The position numbers were made by a program, and so were the translations under genes. Of a stretch of DNA of 22,625 nt, positions 15,105 through 22,625 are shown in pieces; the stretch's first letter is position 1, and each line of letters starts with the position of its first letter. The DNA lies in contig JADGIG010000081.1 in NCBI GenBank assembly GCA_018985235.1, positions 1 to 22,625 of the forward strand, in the 5' to 3' direction. The notes beneath the pieces are model-generated. The model was not told the origin of the DNA, searched no databases, and saw only the letters and a list, made by a program, of their open reading frames with translations. The DNA comes from Sanchytrium tribonematis. Taxonomy: Eukaryota > Sanchytriomycota > Sanchytriomycetes > Sanchytriales > Sanchytriaceae.

Positions 15105-17557
15105 TGAGTAATATTGTTAAAGACATGCTATTGCTATTAATCATTCAAATATTGGCAGTCCTTGGAGTTGGAAGCAACCTACGCACAGGAATTTTCCAAT
15201 TACCAAGTCGGAGTCGCGTCCAGGAACTACAAGATCCTCAAAAGAAATCTACGGGTAACATAGAACCTGCAAACGAAAAACCTGCAAACATAGCATTTAT
15301 GAAGGAAATGGATGACAAAATCGAAAAATATACCAAATTAAAAGCAAACAAAGGTATCATCTCCAAACTTCGATTGCTTTACAACGATCCATTAGAAGTC
15401 CAATTTGGATTAACTGCTGCAGATTTAATCGCGACTTTAAATGATATTAAAGATGGGAAATTAGATATTGACACAGAAAGAATAGATGCACTGGCAGTTT
15501 CCAGAGAAGCAGTTGATTACGTTCTTGCCAAACTCACCAATCTTGAACCATCATCAACTTCTTTTGATGATAACGAAAAAAAGAAAAAAATCAAAGAACG
15601 ACTTTTATCAGTTCAAGAAAAATATAAAAATGCAGAAAAAATTCGATTGGCTATGAAATCCATTCAAAGATCATATGCCATCACCTCGAAAGAAGAATTT
15701 GAGAGAATATTTAATGGTGCAACTATTGATAGTCTATTAAAATCTCCATTATCAGTGGAATATGCATTAAACAAGCTTGAAAATGTCAAAGTTGGAGACA
15801 GCGAAGCATTCAAACATGAAGTTTTCGAGCGATTGAAGGACAAGCAAAACCAATTTGAAAAAGAACAGCCAAATGATGTCATTCAAGCGCGTAAATTGAT
15901 CAAACAGCGTGAAGTATTGAAGAATGAAATGCCACATGATACCACATTTATCGTATTGGGTGTCTTTTTTGGAGCATATTCATTTTATATTCATGAAATG
16001 GCTGTTGTGGTAATTGGATCTGTTTTGGCAAGTTTTACATTTTTAAAAATGGTATTAAATAATGGACATAATGCAAAAGAAGCATTAATTGCCATTACGC
16101 AGTCATTGGATTTAAAAAAAGCAGAGGATTTTAAACATGCGTATTATAACACCATTAATTCTGATGTTTTCAAGGAAGTGAGTCAAGAAGCATACGATGG
16201 AAAAACTGGAGACGCAAAAGACGCCAAGCTTATAGAAGACCTTCTCTCTTCGCCTGTGGATTTGAATTTTGTTAAATCTGGAGATAAGTCGTTGATTGAT
16301 GAAAGAAAATTCAATGAACTAAGCAACAAAGTCATTAACAATGCAGATGAAAGCGTTAAAGATCTTCTTCGTGACACAGCTGCACGTGGTAAATTAATGG
16401 CCATTATCCAAAAAGAAGGTCTTTCAAAGATTCTAGCAGATTCGATGCCAGATGATCAACGTAGAAACATATACTTTGTAGCAGAAGCCACATCTGCCAT
16501 GTTGAGATTGCAACCTATGGATGATAAACGATTTGAAGTATCTGATATATCCAAAGATGATTTTGTCAGATTGTCACATCCCCAAGTTTTAGATCAAGCA
16601 CAGTCATTTTTGAGTCAACGCGTTAAAGAATTAGAACGAGCAGCAAAAACAGCAACAAATGATCAAGATAAATCAAGTATTGCATCAGGTGTTGATAAAT
16701 TGAAACAACAAAAACAGTATTTGAATGAAGCAGCAGGATTAACTTTAAAACGTAGATTCTTCAGAGTCATGGCCCCATTCATCAAAGTATTAGCAGTCGT
16801 ATTAAAAGTATCCATCTTATCATATGGATTTGGCTTCTTAGTGGCAGATATAGCCATTGCAAAAGCACAAGCAGGAATCGCAATGCATGCCGCATTTGAT
16901 GCTGTAGTAAGAATGAGTTCCATGTTTTATGGAGGATTCGTATTATCTGCTACTGCTGCTGCGATTGCCAAGGTATTTGGACCAGATATCATTAGCAGAA
17001 TCAAACATACTTTAAAATTGGGAGATGCTCCAAAACCAGCATTTGATGCTGATAAAATGGCTGAAAGTATGTTGGAATCAATGAGAGTGACAGATACAGT
17101 TGATTCATTTAGTATTTGGAGGTCTCTATCTCGTCCAAAATACACTTTACTCCAATTTTATGAAATGGTCAAAAATCCAATTAAATCCTCTAAAAATGGA
17201 TGGCGTGGTCTAAATAGTGGGTTAAGAAGTGGTCTAGAAAAGACAAAAGTGATGGCTATCAATTCAAAGCGTCGAGCAGTCCAAATAGCTAGTTTTAACA
17301 AAATTAAATTTGAAAAAGAATATACCCGCACAGATAAAGAAAGAAAACAAAAAATTGATAGAATTATTGAATTGCAAAAAGCAGCACATGATGCCACAAC
17401 TGGTTTAAAGAAGGATTTAGTAGCAAATGGACAGCAACCTGGTGTCATTGAACAAACTAAATTTCATTTATCAAATGTGCCAGTTGTTGGATCCACTCTC
17501 ACTCCCCCTGAACCAGATGGTCCTCCTGCAGATGGTCCTGCCACACGGCCCGCTTAA
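15101..17557 (+). CDS. Large orphan multi-pass membrane protein with internal repeats
   Basis: An 818-residue protein from ATG 15101 (ATG 15104 follows at once). I do not recognise a family. A hydrophobic N-terminus (about residues 9-25, MLLLLIIQILAVLGVG) looks like a signal peptide or anchor. A helical, charged region holds at least two diverged repeats: SREAVDYVLAKLTN... and SPLSVEYALNKLEN..., each followed by ERL and Q/K-rich helices. Two membrane helices lie about 281-320 (IVLGVFFGAYSFYI, VVVIGSVLASFTFL), then a long soluble part, then a second hydrophobic block about 560-626 rich in Ala and Gly (LSYGFGFLVADIAIA, GGFVLSATAAAIA). The C-terminus is basic, then proline-rich (TPPEPDGPPADGP). 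It is single-exon as read and converges with the MAP kinase, 33 bases apart. Confidence 0.75.
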   Translation: MMSNIVKDMLLLLIIQILAVLGVGSNLRTGIFQLPSRSRVQELQDPQKKSTGNIEPANEKPANIAFMKEMDDKIEKYTKLKANKGIISKLRLLYNDPLEVQFGLTAADLIATLNDIKDGKLDIDTERIDALAVSREAVDYVLAKLTNLEPSSTSFDDNEKKKKIKERLLSVQEKYKNAEKIRLAMKSIQRSYAITSKEEFERIFNGATIDSLLKSPLSVEYALNKLENVKVGDSEAFKHEVFERLKDKQNQFEKEQPNDVIQARKLIKQREVLKNEMPHDTTFIVLGVFFGAYSFYIHEMAVVVIGSVLASFTFLKMVLNNGHNAKEALIAITQSLDLKKAEDFKHAYYNTINSDVFKEVSQEAYDGKTGDAKDAKLIEDLLSSPVDLNFVKSGDKSLIDERKFNELSNKVINNADESVKDLLRDTAARGKLMAIIQKEGLSKILADSMPDDQRRNIYFVAEATSAMLRLQPMDDKRFEVSDISKDDFVRLSHPQVLDQAQSFLSQRVKELERAAKTATNDQDKSSIASGVDKLKQQKQYLNEAAGLTLKRRFFRVMAPFIKVLAVVLKVSILSYGFGFLVADIAIAKAQAGIAMHAAFDAVVRMSSMFYGGFVLSATAAAIAKVFGPDIISRIKHTLKLGDAPKPAFDADKMAESMLESMRVTDTVDSFSIWRSLSRPKYTLLQFYEMVKNPIKSSKNGWRGLNSGLRSGLEKTKVMAINSKRRAVQIASFNKIKFEKEYTRTDKERKQKIDRIIELQKAAHDATTGLKKDLVANGQQPGVIEQTKFHLSNVPVVGSTLTPPEPDGPPADGPATRPA

Positions 17558-17590
17558 ATAAAATTCATTTACAATTAATTTATTGGTGGC

Positions 17591-18758
17591 CTAGTGCTCC
17601 ATGCCAGCTAATTCTCGCTCTAAATCTTCATCCACATCCATGGGTTGATTTCTCATACTATATTGTTCTGCAATGGAAGATCTCATATCATGTTGTTGAG
17701 TCATGCGTCTTGCTTGTTCAATATCTGGAGATGCGAGTCTAAATTAATGGATATTACGTGCTCAATTGTCTAGGGCGTCGTTTGATTTCCTTCTCATGCT
17801 TCCAACTAGCTAATTCTGACAATATTTGTCGTTTAATTTCATCCATGCTTTTTGCACTCTCAAATCCAAAATCAAAATGATTGGTGGTTGGCTCATCTTG
17901 TTCATCGTGATATGTCTCTAGATATGGGTGTTTTAATGCTTGTTCTACGGTAATTCGCTGAGCAGGATCAAAAGCCAATAATTTCTCCAATAAATCTAAA
18001 GCAAGTGGGGAAGCTTTGGAATATAATTGAGAATATGGTACTTTTGGGACTTTGGGGAGACTGCGAATATACACTTGAGCACGTTGAGATCCAATTCTGT
18101 TGAGGGTTTCTTCATCTGGAGTCCCTAAAATACGCAAAATTTGATTTAATTGATCTACGTAATCTCTGCCTTTAAACAATGGTTTACTGCCTAGTAATTC
18201 TGCAAAAATACAGCCTACACTCCATAAATCAATGGCTTTTGTGTAAGATTGGAAACTCAGCATGATTTCTGGTGCTCTGTACCATCTTGTAGCCACATAT
18301 TCAGTCATGAATCCAATATTAGAGTCATGTCCATCTGTGTAGCCTCTAGCTAGTCCAAAATCACATATTTTCAACTCACAATCCGCATTTACCAATAAAT
18401 TACCAGGTTTCAAATCTCTATGCAATACATTAGCAGAATGAATGTATTTTAAGCCTTTTAAGATTTGATACAAGAAATATTGGTAGTGGGAATCACTTAA
18501 TGGCTGTTCAGATCTAATAATTTGATGCAAATCAGCTTCCATTAATTCTTCAACTAGGTAAATTTCATTGAATTGAGTGGGATGTGGGGTATCAAAATCA
18601 ATAAGACCAGTGATATTCTCATGACCATTAAAATGACGAAGCAATTTGATTTCTCTTAAAGCTCTTTTGGCTAAAATAGTTTTATCAAATACTTTGGTGA
18701 TCTTTTTAATAGCTACTAATTCACCAGTATCGATGTTTAGCAGAACTGACTTGGCCAT
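17591..18758 (-). CDS. SLT2: Slt2/Mpk1-type MAP kinase without visible glycine-rich loop
   Basis: CDS is complement(join(17591..17738,17758..18758)), 382 residues. Slt2/Mpk1 is the terminal kinase of the fungal cell-wall-integrity cascade. Seen: VAIKK (catalytic K18), [15 protein letters not shown] (alpha-C), [23 protein letters not shown], the activation lip T152-E-Y154 with [13 protein letters not shown], and the Slt2-like [15 protein letters not shown] and [14 protein letters not shown]. The C-terminal exon, joined by a 19-nt intron, ends [17 protein letters not shown]. Odd: ATG 18758 is the first in-frame ATG and starts only 10 residues before TGELVAIKK, so the GxGxxG loop and first strand are missing. 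No upstream segment on the strand to 19145 encodes such a motif, and an in-frame TAA lies 7 codons before. Either a remote exon exists or the N-lobe is truncated. Confidence 0.9.
17739..17757 (-). other. 19-nt spliceosomal intron in the MAP kinase
   Basis: GTAATATCCATTAATTTAG on the minus strand, phase 2, with an in-frame TAA formed at its start. Splicing extends the kinase by 49 residues ending in ERELAGMEH. Branch-like TTAAT precedes TTAG. Confidence 0.85.
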
Positions 18759-19145
18759 CACGTTTGGAAAATTTAATTACTTGTAAATTACATTGGTGTA
18801 ATTGGTTACAAACATTTGTTTCAAAAAATTTGGCTTGAGACTTAATTTTATTCTTAATTGATTTACAATTCTTTCCAAGTTTAAAAATTAAAAACTGAAA
18901 CCTGGTTGAATAAATACTAAAATATTCAAAGTTATCAATAATGTTCTTTGTTTAAGTAGTAAATTAACTGTTTGTATGAAAATTTTTACATTCAATTCAT
19001 ACCCATCCTTTTGTTGCAAAATAGGTTTAAAAAGAATCTACAGTTTTGTTAATCGCAGATACTGTAAATTGATTAATCTTACCAATCACAATATCTGGTT
19101 ATACTTGTATATTTAAAAAAAAATAAATCAAGCCACATTTAAAAA
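18759..19145. promoter_or_regulatory. Divergent intergenic region, MAP kinase and LRR gene
   Basis: 387 very AT-rich bases with no supported gene on either strand. A TATA-like TATATTTAAAAA lies about 30 bases before ATG 19146. I searched the minus strand for a first MAP-kinase exon encoding GxGxxG and found none. Confidence 0.5.
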
Positions 19146-21319
19146 ATGACTCGAGAATTGAATTTTGTTTTGATTTTTTATTTCATGCTGACGACGCGTA
19201 TATTTAGTGCTTCAGTAGATTGTCCAGTCATTATGAACTTTTTGCAGGGTCTTAATTTACATTTGACTGATCCAATCTTTTATCAGAATATTCCAGCAGA
19301 CTGCTGCGGTTATAGAATTTACACTCCCCCTGTTGGATCACTATATATTGAATGTACAGGATCAGGCTCAAGTCAATTTATCACTAGATTACAGCTTGGT
19401 TATGTCAGAATCAATGGGACGATCAAAAGTCAATATTTAACATCATCCTTGTTTCAATTACAAATTCTTGGGACATCTCTAAGTTCCAGTATTCCAAACG
19501 ATCTACCAAATTCAATCAGAGACTTATTTTTAGGAGGTAACATGTTTAGATCCTTGCCCACTACATTTCCTAATGCGCTTTATAATCTTTATTTGGGCGA
19601 AAATATGATTACTGGCACTTTCCCTATAAATTTACCAAATTCTATTCAATATTTATACGTAAATGACAACAAACTACAAGGTGCCATTTCAAATACACTT
19701 CCATCACAGTTATTAGAATTGGGAGTTTCAAATAATCAATTCGATGTTTTTCCAATCTCGTTTCCAAATAACTTAGAGTATTTATTCATGGATGGTAACA
19801 AATTTACCAAAATGCCAAATCTACCGCCAAATATTTTTTATGTAGAGATATTTAATAATTTGATATATGACAAATTGCCAAATTCATTTGCGGCCTCTCT
19901 TAATACCTTAGATGCAAGCAACAATATGATTTACGGTACAATACCAACTCCAACAAGTTCTATGCGCACCTTGTATTTAAGCAAAAATCAGCTTAACGGG
20001 AGTCTTCCTGCCAATTTAGCATCTCTTTCATATTTTCAGGTAGATTCTAATTATTTGACAGGCGCTCTACCAAATACTTGGAATACCTACATTTCCCAGC
20101 TAAACATCAGTCATAATTCCTTTACCGGTGCAATCCCAAAGTTCAATTTAACTTCAAGTCCCTACATATTTGATTTATCTTGGAATAATTTCACTGGAAA
20201 TTTGCCAATTTTAATTTCTAAACAATTTCGTATTGCTGATTTGTCGCACAATCAGTTGTCTGGTGATATTGATTTGGGATATTCCAATATAAAAGATTTG
20301 AGATTGAGTTTCAACAAATTCACAAAATATCCAAAATCATTGCCACAAGCCATCAATACGCTAAAATTAGATAATAATCAAATGTATGGCAACATCATAT
20401 ACGATTTACCAGGTTCCCTAAGCACCATTGACTTGTCTAGCAACAATTTCACTGGAAATATCCCAAATTGGCAAATTAATGCAACTCGCATTTATTTCAA
20501 TATTTCCAACAATTTATTCACTGGCACTATTCCACAATCCTTACAATCAGTTGCAACCTTGGATTTATCTAACAATCATCTGAGTGGATGCATTAATTAT
20601 CAATTCACAGGATCCAATTTTTATTTCAATAATAATTATTTGAGTGGGAATCTGTCCTTTAAATTACCAGTAGAATTACATTTGCAGAATAATAGCATCA
20701 CTGATGTCATTATTAATAATGCTACAGTTCTCAGTCAATGTGATCTGAGCAACAATCCAATAGCACCTGGAGTGTTTGGTAAAACATTCAAAAATCAATG
20801 CAATTTGAATGGCACTTATGTAAATAGCAGAGCCAATTGTAGAGTATTTGCACTAAATGAAACGGGTGATCCATTTATTAAAGTTGAGACCACCACAGTT
20901 TTGACAACCACCCAATCAAAAACGACTTTAGATGCAACTAGCACTCAAATATTTACAACTCCATTACAGCCACAAGTGACATCAGATGAAATCACCACTT
21001 ATCTGGATGTATTAGAGACTGTCCTAACGCGTATTTCCTTGTTAATTTAGGCCCCATCCGTGTATTAGCAAATAAGAGCATCTCATTACAAAATGCATCA
21101 TCCGTTATTCAAATCAACACTTTAATGAGTAATACGACTTTACTGGTGGTAGAAACTTTTAATTATAAATGGCCAGTGGCTCCATTTTCAATTGTTTGGA
21201 CATTAGTGACCGTATTGAAATTATGCTGCAATACACTGATTATTGGGATGGTATTGAGTAAAACACCAATTAGAAGAAGTAAAAATGGACCTAATAACAG
21301 GAGCAACATTACATTTTAA
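19146..21319 (+). CDS. Leucine-rich repeat receptor-like membrane protein
   Basis: CDS is join(19146..21030,21051..21319), 717 residues. Order: signal peptide (1-22), a cysteine-bearing cap (DCPVIMNFLQ ... DCCGYRIYTPP), then about 20 LRRs of the plant-type L..N.(F/L)TG.IP pattern (e.g. LDLSNNHLSG, DLSSNNFTGNIP), a C-terminal cap with cysteines (QCNLNGTYVNSRANC), a Thr/Ser-rich stalk, and, after the 20-nt intron, one transmembrane helix (VAPFSIVWTLVTVLKL and CCNTLIIGMVL) and a short basic tail (SKTPIRRSKNGPNNR). Many NxS/T sites suggest N-glycosylation. There is no kinase or TIR domain, so signalling would need a partner. Without splicing it would lose its anchor. Ligand unknown; surface sensing or adhesion is inference. 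Confidence 0.88.
21031..21050 (+). other. 20-nt spliceosomal intron in the LRR gene
   Basis: GTATTTCCTTGTTAATTTAG, phase 1; the unspliced frame ends at the TAG of the acceptor. Removal gives LTRPIRVLANKS and adds the membrane helix and tail. Branch-like TTAAT precedes TTAG. Confidence 0.85.
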
Positions 21320-21333
21320 TAAATGAATTTATT
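21318..21333. terminator. Bidirectional stop/poly(A) palindrome
   Basis: AATAAATGAATTTATT is a perfect inverted repeat with a GA centre. It gives AATAAA on each strand and overlaps both TAA stop codons, of the LRR gene (21317-21319) and of the convergent hydrolase (21331-21329). Use as a shared 3'-end signal is inferred. Confidence 0.55.
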
Positions 21334-21991
21334 GAAGCGTCTTTTTGAAAAACGAGTGCATTCTCTCTTCTGCTAATTTAGCACATTCTGGCTCAAATGG
21401 ATAAGCAGTGGCATGTGTATTCATAAATGCGTGATTTGCATCATATTCATAAAACTCGTCAGTCTTGAAATTCACATTCTCTAATTCACTCTTTAATTTG
21501 GAGTATGCTGGTTGATCACTAAATCCTTTTTGAGAGTCTTTTTTACCAAAATGAAATTGCATTGGGATTTTCAAGGTGGTGTAGTCAAAGTATTGTTTGG
21601 GTGGGATTCCATAAAAACAGACACCTGAAGAAAATAAATTGGGCAATTTGACAGCTGCAGCAATGGTGAGTGCGCCACCCATGCAATAACCAATGACACC
21701 AATTTTGGAACATCCTTTAGATTTGAGATATTCACCTAGATTCTTGATGTCATTGACTGCGTTTCCAAAATCCATTCCATCCATTAAATGGTGAGCTTCA
21801 TCTTTATCTTGAGTGACTCTGTTTCTGTACAAATCGGGAATCACGACTTTGTAATTTTTGGAGTATTTTTGGCCATATTCTTTCATGTTGTCATCAACTC
21901 CCCACCACTCTTGAATCAGGACGATTCCAGTTGTTGCAGATGGATTATCATAAAAGAGACCTGGTGTTTGATTGTGCGTGACAGAAGACAT
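21329..21991 (-). CDS. Dienelactone hydrolase family protein
   Basis: A 220-residue alpha/beta hydrolase of the DLH family, cytosolic (no signal peptide). The catalytic nucleophile is C103 in GYCMGG, with D152 (FHFGKKDSQKGFSD) and H187 (DANHAFMN) completing the triad; E28 in QEWWG is the glutamate that activates the cysteine in bacterial DLH. Length and motif spacing are normal. Fungal members are often annotated as carboxymethylenebutenolidase-like or Aim2-like; the natural substrate is generally unknown, and catabolism of aromatics should not be assumed. It starts at ATG 21991; its stop lies 9 bases from the LRR gene stop. Confidence 0.92.
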   Translation of the reverse strand: MSSVTHNQTPGLFYDNPSATTGIVLIQEWWGVDDNMKEYGQKYSKNYKVVIPDLYRNRVTQDKDEAHHLMDGMDFGNAVNDIKNLGEYLKSKGCSKIGVIGYCMGGALTIAAAVKLPNLFSSGVCFYGIPPKQYFDYTTLKIPMQFHFGKKDSQKGFSDQPAYSKLKSELENVNFKTDEFYEYDANHAFMNTHATAYPFEPECAKLAEERMHSFFKKTLQ

Positions 21992-22195
21992 GGAGATGTT
22001 TGGAAAAATAATGAAAAATTAAATTATCTTACTTTTTTTCGTTCTTCATATACTCACTAAAATAAATCACATGTTTGGTTACCAGACAATGTTTATTTTA
22101 ATGCAAATTTTTTACTTGATAAATTATTTTGCTAAAGTACTTGTGTGAGTTAAAATGCAATTTCAAGTTATTTTATTTACTAGTTTGTAGGTGAA
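21992..22195. other. Intergenic region
   Basis: 204 AT-rich bases between a minus gene and a plus ORF. A short frame (MQFQVILFTSL) from ATG 22155 resembles the start of a signal peptide but cannot be joined in frame to the next ORF with the evident GT/AG sites. Confidence 0.3.
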
Positions 22196-22450
22196 ATGGT
22201 CGTAGAGTCTAGTGGGCAAATTGTCGTAGATGACATAGATACAGAGATCGGAGACGCTGCTGATGGTGTAATTAATAATGGATCCAATGGACAGCAGCGT
22301 CTCACAAAATCGTCTCAACTCGTCGCGCCGGCTTCAAAATATTTAGCGGCAGCATCTTTAATAAATACTTTAGGAGTCATACCTCAAGTTGGACACAAAT
22401 CAAAATTCCAATTCCAAATCTTGATACATTTATGGATTTTTTTTAATTAA
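22196..22450 (+). CDS. Hypothetical protein
   Basis: An 84-residue ORF from ATG 22196. The first half is acidic (DDIDTEIGDAADG), then Asn/Gly/Gln-rich, then an Ala-rich helix (KYLAAASLINTLGVIPQ). The last residues (ILIHLWIFFN) look less natural than the +2 frame over the same bases (IPIPNLDTFMDFF), so a short unseen intron near 22300-22390 is possible, but I could not find a convincing one. No family recognised. Confidence 0.45.
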   Translation: MVVESSGQIVVDDIDTEIGDAADGVINNGSNGQQRLTKSSQLVAPASKYLAAASLINTLGVIPQVGHKSKFQFQILIHLWIFFN

Positions 22451-22490
22451 TTATTTATTGAGATTTGAAGCTGCCGTAATGCCAGTTACT

Positions 22491-22625
22491 CTAGGTAACA
22501 CTGGATGTGATCTTACAAACATCGTGTAGTTGATGTAAATCCATTAATAACTCATATCTTTCAGTCGCTGCTTCTTTCCAGTATTTCAATCTAAAGACAT
22601 CATCACGTGGTTTTTGCTTGCGGAG
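22491..22625 (-). CDS. C-terminal part of a gene cut by the window end
   Basis: The frame is open from the window edge: LRKQKPRDDVFRLKYWKEA, then TERYELLMDLHQLHDVCK, ending TAG at 22493-22491, 44 residues seen. It is helical and charged with no recognised motif. Near its end GTAAG and two AG sites could form an intron of 16, 26 or 30 nt that would change the last residues; none matches the 19-20 nt pattern of the other introns, so the unspliced end is given. Confidence 0.45.
   Translation of the reverse strand, partial: LRKQKPRDDVFRLKYWKEAATERYELLMDLHQLHDVCKITSSVT

Noticed and set aside
18762-18830. Upstream in-frame segment MFVTNYTNVIYK as the first exon of the MAP kinase
   Set aside because: It contains no glycine motif, and the only GT...AG joins are 12 or about 31 nt with poor signals and do not create a P-loop.
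22492-22530. Introns of 16, 26 or 30 nt at the end of the partial last gene
   Set aside because: Each is possible by GT/AG alone, but none has the 19-20 nt length or the TTRAYNTAG end, and there is no homology to choose between them.
1-22625. Mobile elements, CRISPR arrays, rRNA or bacterial operon features
   Set aside because: No transposase, reverse transcriptase, long terminal or inverted repeats, spaced direct repeats or ribosome-binding sites were seen; gene content and introns are eukaryotic.

Overview
The window is nuclear DNA from a compact, AT-rich eukaryotic genome with the standard code (TAA, TGA and TAG all end genes). Slt2-type MAP kinase, a Bem1/Scd2-type PX domain and PacC/Rim101-type zinc fingers point to the fungal side of the opisthokonts. 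The GTIP-type LRR receptor and the membrane-anchored phosphodiesterase suggest an early-diverging lineage (chytrid, sanchytrid, aphelid or rozellid grade). That placement is inference. Genes lie on both strands, spaced by tens to a few hundred bases. No transposon, CRISPR array or rRNA was seen.

Layout. 1-800: end of the window and a hypothetical minus-strand gene. 800-4040: a cluster of very small proteins from a diverged family, interleaved with two PacC-like zinc-finger genes. 4079-4451: a coding-like stretch of unknown status, then tRNA-Ser(CGA). 4506-5318: PDCD2/Tsr4-type ribosome-assembly protein. 5472-8563: a Rho GEF with SH3, DH, PH, proline-rich and PX regions. 8583-9861: F-box/WD40 ubiquitin-ligase subunit. 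9960-10146: a split tiny ORF. 10192-12130: membrane cyclic-nucleotide phosphodiesterase with a cysteine-rich ectodomain. 12148-13395: PIG-L deacetylase and a two-RRM protein, in tandem. 13631-14431: two secreted acidic paralogues with duplicated promoters. 14503-14922: NAC beta. 15101-17557: a large orphan membrane protein. 17591-18758: Slt2-like MAP kinase. 19146-21319: LRR receptor-like protein. 21329-21991: dienelactone hydrolase. 22196-22450: orphan. 22491-22625: partial gene.

The most striking signal is splicing. Five genes (Rho GEF, F-box/WD40, phosphodiesterase, MAP kinase, LRR protein) become full-length family members only when a 19- or 20-nt GT...AG intron is removed. All five introns share a 5' end GTA and a 3' end of the form TTRAYNTAG, which packs branch point and acceptor into nine bases. 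A sixth, less typical 20-nt intron is proposed in the first gene.

Functionally, several genes fit fungal-type polarity and cell-wall signalling: the Rho GEF joins Cdc24-like and Bem1-like modules in one chain, the MAP kinase is the cell-wall-integrity type, and PIG-L makes GPI anchors. The MAP kinase lacks a recognisable glycine-rich loop at its N-terminus. Convergent genes are separated by as little as 9 bases, so stop codons and AATAAA poly(A) signals overlap.
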